Shown piece after piece: positions 58,872 to 64,000 of a stretch of DNA of 64,000 nucleotides. Position numbers and translations under genes: made by a program. Source of the stretch: Verrucomicrobiota bacterium. GTDB lineage: Bacteria > Verrucomicrobiota > Verrucomicrobiia > Limisphaerales > JACRJZ01. Where the stretch lies: contig JACRJZ010000143.1 of NCBI GenBank assembly GCA_016219875.1, positions 1-64,000 on the forward strand. The letters are read 5' to 3'. Numbering within the stretch: position 1 is the first letter of the stretch; each line of letters opens with the position of its first letter. A model generated the notes under the pieces. The model saw only the letters and a list, made by a program, of their open reading frames with translations. It searched no databases and was not told the DNA's origin.

Positions 58872-59313
58872 GTCAAGAAACCCGAAGCCCGTCCAGCCGG
58901 GCATTCTCGGACGAACCGGCTTTCCTCCGCCCGTTGGCCGGGCGATCCGGCCCTCACCTTCCTTCTTGAATGCGATGGTCGCGGCCCAGCCAATCTCTTC
59001 CCGGCAGGCCCATTTGCATCCGCACGCGCGAGCAAGCGCGGAAGCTGGCGGGAGTTTTTCCATCGGATTCCAGGAGGAACGGGAGGGGGCGGGGACCGAG
59101 CTTCTGGCCAAGTCAGCCCGCGCTTCCGGCCTGGAGCCGCTCCAAGTCTCAGGATTCGTGATCTCGCGCCTGGGAGTTGAGGCCGCGTGGAACAAACGTT
59201 GATCTCCAATCGCCGGGTCAGGGGGCCCGGCCTACAGCTCTCTCGCGACCCTGTAGGCCCGGTGCCCTCACCGGGCGAACCACGTCATTTCCACGGGGTC
59301 AGGAGTCCTGTGC
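58872..59313. other. Intergenic stretch between convergent genes
   Basis: About 440 bp with no supported gene. It includes the family C hairpin at 59211-59277, which is likely to act as a terminator for one or both neighbours. Confidence 0.5.
59211..59277. repeat. Family C palindromic repeat, copy 2
   Basis: Arms CGCCGGGTCAGGGGGCCCGG with CCTACAG and CTGTAGG with CCCGGTGCCCTCACCGGGCG; the inner CCTACAG/CTGTAGG parts match copy 1 at 18127. Confidence 0.8.
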
Positions 59314-60735
59314 TTACTCGGCTACCACCACCGAACGGGAGAACGGCGGCAGCGCCACCACCCCGCCTTCCACCGGCGCTTCACTCCACCGGTTTCGCCA
59401 CGGATCGTAGATTCTCGCCAGCCGCACGGAGGGCTTCACGCCAAGCCCGGTGAGGTCCAGCTTCACTCCGTCGAGCGTCTCCGCGGGGTGGCCTTGCTCC
59501 AGTTCCGACTTCCAATCGCTTTGCCCGTCGCGGCACCAAAGCAGGACGGTCTTCCGGCCTTTCAGTGCATACACACGCAAACGAGGGTGCGGCAGAGAAG
59601 TGGCCGTGAAGTTCTCGGCGGGCGGATCAATCCCCTTCACCGCCTCGGCGAAGCGCGCGAAGTGAGGCCAGAGATTGTTGCGGTCCACATAAACGTCCCA
59701 GTGCCAGATTTGGCCCGCGCCCGCCGCGCCGGAGAAGAATGGGGCGAATAACACGTCGTGCAGCAGGATGCCCTCCTGGTCCTTGGCGTAGAGCTTGAAC
59801 GGGCCGGAGTGACGCGGCTCCACCGCTCCGCTTTCAGCCAGAATGACCGGCTTCTTCACGCCGTAACCGCTCAACTCCCGCGTGGCCTCGGCGGCCAACA
59901 CGTCCACCGGGCCGTGACAGACTTCGAGCGGCGCACCCAAGTCGAGATAGCGATGCACCTGCGCCACGTCGTTCCCAGGCAGCAGACTGTGCCGATGGTA
60001 CAACTCGCGGGCGCGCGCAGTGTCGAAACTGCCAAGGCTTTGCATGGCGAGGTTCTTCGGGAAGAGCCGATGAAGCTCTGAGAGCATCACTTCGGTCCAC
60101 GGCATGTAGTGTTCCGCGCCAGTGGCAACGGCGTTGACCTCATTCCAGAGTTCCCAGGCATAGACGGTCGGATCGTCGCCGTACCGTTTCGCCAACCACG
60201 CCAGCTTCTTCTTGAACTGCGCGCGGCTCGTTTCTCCATCGAAGAAGTCAGCCACGTTGGTGGCCGTGCCACCGTTGGTGACGAGGTGAAGCGGCTTGTT
60301 GGCCCAACGCTGGCGCGGCGTGTCGCTCATCTCGCGGAAGTGCTCGAGCGTGAGCTTCACGCGGAGGCCGTGCCGCCGGGCCATCTTGAGCATCTCGTCG
60401 ATGCGCCGGGCCTTGGACTCGTCGTACTCGCCGGACTTCTGGTGTTCCACGTCCCAAAACGGCGAACTGACCCACACGCGGATGTAGTTGCCGCCGTTGG
60501 TGGAGAGTTTTTGCATCCACTCCTCCATGCGCGCCATGCCGTCGGCGTCGCGCGTGTTCGGGTGAATGAGGTTCAGGCCGATGGGGATGTAAGGCCGGCC
60601 ATCGGAAAGTTCCAAGTAGCGCGGGTCGCGCGGGCTGACCCGGACGAAGGCGTCCGCAGGTGCGGCGCACGCATCGAAGTCGGCCAAGAAGCAGAGGGCC
60701 AAGGCCTGGACAAGGAGCAGGACGTTGCGTTGCAT
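59314..60735 (-). CDS. Secreted GH5-like glycoside hydrolase
   Basis: 473 residues with a signal peptide (NVLLLVQALALCFLADFDA). A TIM-barrel hydrolase of the GH-A clan: E199 (AWELWNEVN) is the likely acid/base and E301 (VILAESGAVE) the likely nucleophile. The start VRVSPRDPRYLELSDGRPY is typical of cellulase-like or mannanase-like Verrucomicrobia proteins. A beta-sandwich tail follows (about 390-473). The substrate is unknown. It is divergent from the squalene-hopene-cyclase-like gene. Confidence 0.88.
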   Translation of the reverse strand: MQRNVLLLVQALALCFLADFDACAAPADAFVRVSPRDPRYLELSDGRPYIPIGLNLIHPNTRDADGMARMEEWMQKLSTNGGNYIRVWVSSPFWDVEHQKSGEYDESKARRIDEMLKMARRHGLRVKLTLEHFREMSDTPRQRWANKPLHLVTNGGTATNVADFFDGETSRAQFKKKLAWLAKRYGDDPTVYAWELWNEVNAVATGAEHYMPWTEVMLSELHRLFPKNLAMQSLGSFDTARARELYHRHSLLPGNDVAQVHRYLDLGAPLEVCHGPVDVLAAEATRELSGYGVKKPVILAESGAVEPRHSGPFKLYAKDQEGILLHDVLFAPFFSGAAGAGQIWHWDVYVDRNNLWPHFARFAEAVKGIDPPAENFTATSLPHPRLRVYALKGRKTVLLWCRDGQSDWKSELEQGHPAETLDGVKLDLTGLGVKPSVRLARIYDPWRNRWSEAPVEGGVVALPPFSRSVVVAE

Positions 60736-60790
60736 GGAGGGATTCTACGGGTCGTGCCCGGCAACTCAACTCCGACGTGATCGCGGTTCT

Positions 60791-60839
60791 GTTGGGCAGA
60801 CATTCCGGTCTGCCGGCAGTCTGGAAAGCCTGCCCTACA
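60791..60839. repeat. Family D repeat upstream of the cyclase-like gene
   Basis: GGGCAGACATTCCGGTCTGC followed by GGCAGTCTGGAAAGCCTGCC. The two palindromes lie in the divergent promoter region of the hydrolase and cyclase-like genes. Confidence 0.7.
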
Positions 60840-60929
60840 AGGTCAAGGTGCCGATGCGCGTTACCAGCAACGCCGAAGCCTTCCACAAACCGGATTGCAC
60901 TTCGCGTTCCGGTGCGGCCAGACTCCGGC

Positions 60930-62822
60930 GTGCTGTTCCATCTCCAACAACTCGAAGCGGCGCGGGTCAAGGCCACCGAGGCACTCCTGGCCGCGCGCGT
61001 TCCCGGCGGCCATTGGGAGGGGGAGTTGTCCAGCAGCGCGCTTTCCACCGCCACCGCCGTCACGGCGCTGGCGGTGCGACACAAGGCGAAGGCTGGTGCG
61101 TCGGAACCGGAAACCGCCGTCGCGCTGAGTGCCATCGACGCTGGCTGGCGCTGGCTGGCGCAGCACGCAAACGCCGATGGAGGCTGGGGCGACACGGTCC
61201 TGAGCGTTTCGAACATCAGCACCACGACCTTGTGTTGGGCGGCTTTCGGCGCGGCGCCGGGCGCGGAAGAGAAGTTCCGTCCGGCGGTGGAAGGCGCAGC
61301 GCGGTGGCTGACCCACGCTGCCGGCGGAACTGAACCGGAGCGGCTGGTCCCCGCGATCCTGCGTCGTTACGGGAAAGACCGGACGTTTTCGGTTCCGATC
61401 CTGACGATGAGCGCGCTGGCGGGGCGGCTGGGCCAGGGACGCGAGGCGTGGCGGCGCGTGAGAGCGTTGCCTTTCGAGTTGGCGGCGTGCCCGCACCAAT
61501 GGTTTGCGGCGCTTCGACTGCCGGTGGTGAGCTACGCGCTGCCGGCGCTCATTGCGATCGGGCAGGCGCGGCATCACCATTTGCCGACACGCAATCCCAT
61601 CACCCGGCTTCTGCGCAACGCGACGCGCACGCGGACACTGCGTATTCTTTCGGAAATCCAGCCCGCGAGCGGAGGTTTTCTCGAAGCGACGCCACTGACG
61701 AGCTTTGTCGCCATGAGCTTGGCCGGAAGCGGGCTGCCGGAGCACGAGGTGACGCGGCGGTGCGTGGGGTTTCTGCTCGCCTCGCAGCGGCGCGACGGCA
61801 GTTGGCCCATCGACACCAACCTCGCTACCTGGCTCACAACGATGGCCGTGGACGCGCTGGAGGGCGTCGAGGAACGCGCGCTCGTCGCACAGTGGTTGCT
61901 CGATCAGCAGCACCGGGACGAGCATCCCTACACGCACGCCGCGCCGGGCGGCTGGGCGTGGACGAATCTGAGCGGCGGCGTACCGGATGCGGATGACACG
62001 GCGGGAGCGATAATAGCGCTGAAGCGAATTGCACATTGCAGATTGCCGATTGCAGATTGGCCTGACGGCACGGCGAAACCGGAAGCGCAGTCTGGCTTCC
62101 TCAGCGCGGCGGAGGCTGGTGTGAGGTGGTTGCTGGGCGTGCAAAACCGGGATGGTGGTATGCCGACGTTTTGTCGCGGCTGGGGAGCGCTGCCGTTTGA
62201 TCGCAGCAGCGCGGACATCACGGCCCACGCGATTCGCGGTTGGCTGGCTTGGACTGACGCATTGCCGGCACGTTTGCGGACGCGCGTGCTGGGCGCGGTG
62301 CGCGCCGCGGTCGGCTTCCTGGCACGCGCGCAGCAGCCAGACGGTTCTTGGGTCCCTCTCTGGTTCGGGAACCAGCACGTGGCCGACGATCAGAATCCCA
62401 CCTACGGCACGGCGCGCGTGCTGTGCGCACTGGCCGAACTGGTGGAGCGCGCGGAGGTGCGCAACCCGCTCGTGGCGACTCTCTTCAACTCCGGAGTGAA
62501 CTGGCTGGTGAAGAACCAGAATGCGGATGGCGGCTGGGGCGGTTCGCTGGATGCGCCTTCTTCCGTGGAAGAGACGGCGCTGGCGGTGTCAGCCCTCGCG
62601 GCGTGGCCTCGTTCGAACGTTCCAGCCGCGGCGGAGGCACTCGAACGCGGCGTGTTCTGGCTGATCCAGAGCGTCGAGTGCAGCGCGTGGACCCAGCCGG
62701 CCCCGATTGGTTTTTACTTCGCGAAGCTGTGGTATCACGAGCGCCTGTATCCGATGATCTTCACGGTCGCCGCGTTGAACGCAGCCCGGCGCGCCTTGGG
62801 TGAGGGCGGAGAGCCGGGGTAG
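60930..62822 (+). CDS. Squalene-hopene-cyclase-like terpene cyclase
   Basis: About 630 residues from a GTG at 60930 (VLFHLQQLEA); GTG at 60912 is also possible, and no ATG fits. It matches class II triterpene cyclases: QW-type repeats (DGGWGDTVL, RRDGSWPID, QQPDGSWVPLWFGN, NADGGWGGSL), the acid motif DADDTA (codons at 61987-62004), and the end PIGFYFAKLWYHERLYP. It should cyclise squalene to hopene or a related polycycle at the membrane. Family F repeat sequence (CRLPIADWPDG) is inserted in frame 10 residues after DADDTA. No other hopanoid gene adjoins. Confidence 0.88.
   Translation: MLFHLQQLEAARVKATEALLAARVPGGHWEGELSSSALSTATAVTALAVRHKAKAGASEPETAVALSAIDAGWRWLAQHANADGGWGDTVLSVSNISTTTLCWAAFGAAPGAEEKFRPAVEGAARWLTHAAGGTEPERLVPAILRRYGKDRTFSVPILTMSALAGRLGQGREAWRRVRALPFELAACPHQWFAALRLPVVSYALPALIAIGQARHHHLPTRNPITRLLRNATRTRTLRILSEIQPASGGFLEATPLTSFVAMSLAGSGLPEHEVTRRCVGFLLASQRRDGSWPIDTNLATWLTTMAVDALEGVEERALVAQWLLDQQHRDEHPYTHAAPGGWAWTNLSGGVPDADDTAGAIIALKRIAHCRLPIADWPDGTAKPEAQSGFLSAAEAGVRWLLGVQNRDGGMPTFCRGWGALPFDRSSADITAHAIRGWLAWTDALPARLRTRVLGAVRAAVGFLARAQQPDGSWVPLWFGNQHVADDQNPTYGTARVLCALAELVERAEVRNPLVATLFNSGVNWLVKNQNADGGWGGSLDAPSSVEETALAVSALAAWPRSNVPAAAEALERGVFWLIQSVECSAWTQPAPIGFYFAKLWYHERLYPMIFTVAALNAARRALGEGGEPG
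62025..62060. repeat. Family F repeat in frame in the cyclase-like gene
   Basis: GAATTGCACATTGCAGATTG then CCGATTGCAGATTGG. It codes IAHCRLPIADW in a loop after the acid motif, and is AT-rich against the surrounding coding DNA. Confidence 0.8.
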
Positions 62823-62833
62823 GGTGGAGGGCG

Positions 62834-62957
62834 GGGAATTGAGAATTGGAAATTGCGAATTGGGAATTGCCAATTGTCGGCCGGCCTCAACACGCCCCCT
62901 GCCTGACAGGCCGCCGGCAATTCGCAATTTGCATTTCCCAATTCCCAATTCTCAATG
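62834..62957. repeat. Family F inverted repeat after the cyclase-like gene
   Basis: Left arm ATTGAGAATTGGAAATTGCG with AATTGGGAATTGCCAATTG (62834-62876), right arm CAATTCGCAATTTGCATTTC with CCAATTCCCAATTCTCAATG (62916-62957), around ~40 nt of GC-rich spacer. It lies between two convergent genes. Confidence 0.85.
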
Positions 62958-62974
62958 CTTCGCACCAGCGTCGA

Positions 62975-63730
62975 TCACTTGACGGTGTTCACCAGCGGGG
63001 CCAAGCCCTGAATCCGCACTTCCAGGCGGTCACCCGAATCGATCGGTCCCACGCCACTGGGCGTGCCGGTGAGGATCACGTCGCCGGGCATGAGCGTCAT
63101 GTTCGTCGAGATGAAGCTGACGAGGTGGAAGCAGTTGAAGATGAGCTGGGACGTGTTCGAGTTTTGCCGGAGCTGGCCGTTTTGGAAGAGTTGGATGGTC
63201 AGGTCGTGGGGATCGATCTTGGTTTCCACGTACGGCCCCAGCGGGCTGAAGGTGTCGAACGATTTGCAGCGGCACCACTGGCTTTCCGAGTTCTGGATGG
63301 TGCGGTCGCTGATGTCTTGGGCGGCGGTATAGCCAAGAATGTAGCGGGCGGCGGCGGCGGGCGTGACGTTGCGCACACGGCGGCCGATGACGATGGCCAG
63401 TTCCGCCTCGAAATCCGTGCGGTGATGCGGGAAGGGGATTTCGATCTTCGCGCCGTCCGGAATGAGCGAGGTGGTGGCCTTGAACCAGAAGAGCGGCTCT
63501 TTGGGCAGCGGCTTGCCGGATTCGCGGGCGTGGTCGGCGTAGTTCAGGCCCACGGCGATGATCTTGGTGGGAGCCACGGGCGTGAGCGTGCGCAGGCCCT
63601 TGACCGGCGTGGGCTTCTTGTCGAACGAGGGCGAGCCGAACACATCGCCGCGCAGGCGGTAAAGCTCGCCATCGACGACTTTCGCAAAAAAAATCTCATC
63701 GCCTTTCTGGAAACGTCCGATTGCTGCCAT
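62975..63730 (-). CDS. Fumarylacetoacetate hydrolase (FAH) family protein
   Basis: 251 residues from MAAIGRFQKGDEIFFAK. The FAH fold is clear: IIAVGLNYADHARESG, PLFWFKATTSLIPDGAKIEI, metal Glu/Asp in DFEAELAIVIGR and QDISDRT, then MPGDVILTGTPSGVGPI. Members act as hydratases, decarboxylases or acylpyruvate hydrolases in aromatic and sugar-acid breakdown. It is expected to be cytoplasmic and to use Mg or Ca. A sugar-acid role would suit the window but is inference. Confidence 0.93.
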   Translation of the reverse strand: MAAIGRFQKGDEIFFAKVVDGELYRLRGDVFGSPSFDKKPTPVKGLRTLTPVAPTKIIAVGLNYADHARESGKPLPKEPLFWFKATTSLIPDGAKIEIPFPHHRTDFEAELAIVIGRRVRNVTPAAAARYILGYTAAQDISDRTIQNSESQWCRCKSFDTFSPLGPYVETKIDPHDLTIQLFQNGQLRQNSNTSQLIFNCFHLVSFISTNMTLMPGDVILTGTPSGVGPIDSGDRLEVRIQGLAPLVNTVK

Positions 63731-63790
63731 AGTTGTGGTGAGGTTGTAGCAAAGCCGGACGCCGGGTCGCAAGCCTAATCCCGTCCACCC

Positions 63791-63824
63791 CAAAAAAGAA
63801 AACCGGGCTGGCGCCCGGTTTTCT
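63791..63824 (-). terminator. Intrinsic terminator of the partial secreted gene
   Basis: Hairpin AAAACCGGGCTGGCGCCCGGTTTT (63799-63822). On the minus strand it is followed by CTTTTTTGG, a T-rich tail, 28 bp after the stop of the gene at 63852. Confidence 0.85.
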
Positions 63825-63851
63825 GTGCTGAAGTAACGAACCCGAGTGCGG

Positions 63852-64000
63852 CTACTGCCAGCGGAGGCGGTAGTAGCGCGCGGCATTGGTGGCCGGCACG
63901 AGGTACGGGTTGGTCTGGTTGGCCACGTTGGTCCAGAGCGTGTTGGTCGGGTTCACCCCGATGGCGGCCTGGAGCGTGAAGTTGTAGGACGAGTTGGTCC
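63852..64000 (-). CDS. 3' end of a secreted protein, cut by the window
   Basis: The last 49 residues of a protein running out of the window: NSSYNFTLQAAIGVNPTNTL, WTNVANQTNPYLVPATNAAR and YYRLRWQ, stop TAG at 63852-63854. The N/T-rich pattern and the YYRLRW tail are typical C-termini of large secreted Verrucomicrobia proteins. The family of the main part cannot be told. Confidence 0.75.
   Translation of the reverse strand, partial: TNSSYNFTLQAAIGVNPTNTLWTNVANQTNPYLVPATNAARYYRLRWQ

Overview
The window is high-GC DNA that looks like a Verrucomicrobiota (Pedosphaera/Limisphaerales-like) chromosome. Grounds for this: many twin-arginine (Tat) Gfo/Idh/MocA oxidoreductases, a DUF1080 protein, a DUF4091 glycosidase, an FG-GAP/UnbV (CRTAC1-like) protein, a pseudopilin-like secreted protein, C-terminal tails such as DPWANF and FYRV, and several families of short palindromic and AT-rich repeats that invade gene ends. 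This placement is inference; no rRNA or tRNA gene was seen.

Layout. 1-252 is the 3' end of an IS21-type istB. 526-3118 is a cheY-cheB-cheR chemotaxis group. 3205-6505 (minus) holds selA, a coupled DUF4160/DUF2442 pair and mnmA. 6673-15081 is mostly secreted or membrane redox and surface genes: a membrane pentaheme cytochrome with TPRs, a CRTAC1-like protein, a PQQ-type propeller and a pseudopilin. 15379-26346 holds small envelope proteins, a DUF1080 hydrolase, a large DUF4091 glycosidase, a ThuA-like secreted protein, a decayed REP-type transposase and an alkaline-phosphatase-superfamily enzyme. 26702-31081 has three secreted repeat proteins and a heptaheme NapC/NirT-like cytochrome. 31241-35490 (minus) holds a small overlapping gene pair, a Tat-targeted DegT aminotransferase and a GH28 enzyme.

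36908-48382 is a plus-strand catabolic block: four Gfo/Idh/MocA proteins, a DegT aminotransferase, a ceramidase-like protein, a Tat TIM-barrel-like protein, a four-helix-bundle gene inside inverted AT-rich repeats, and a LarA-like racemase. Several overlaps (ATGA) point to coupled translation and a pathway for an amino sugar, cyclitol or sugar acid.

48383-52110 is the most unusual part. Three further copies of the larA 3' end lie in direct orientation downstream of larA, and between successive copies sit toxin-antitoxin modules (HicBA; a DUF4272 protein with HicAB and a broken HicBA; a RelE/ParE pair). It looks like an array of defence or addiction cassettes built at a gene 3' end, with no recombinase visible.

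52370-64000 contains a hybrid histidine kinase, rsmI, a compact roadblock/MglA/MglB-like polarity operon, a GH5-like hydrolase, a squalene-hopene-cyclase-like protein with a repeat inserted in frame, an FAH-family enzyme and the 3' end of a secreted protein.

At least six repeat families recur: A, a 65-nt hairpin with arms GTAGCAGCCGACGTGAGGAG; B, CTCGGCAGAGCG hairpins; C, GGGCCTACA/TGTAGGC hairpins; D, hairpins of the type GCAGGTTTCCAAACCTGC; E, GCGGGCAGCCTGCCCGC; F, AT-rich AATTGGGAATTG or AATCTCAAATC tracts.
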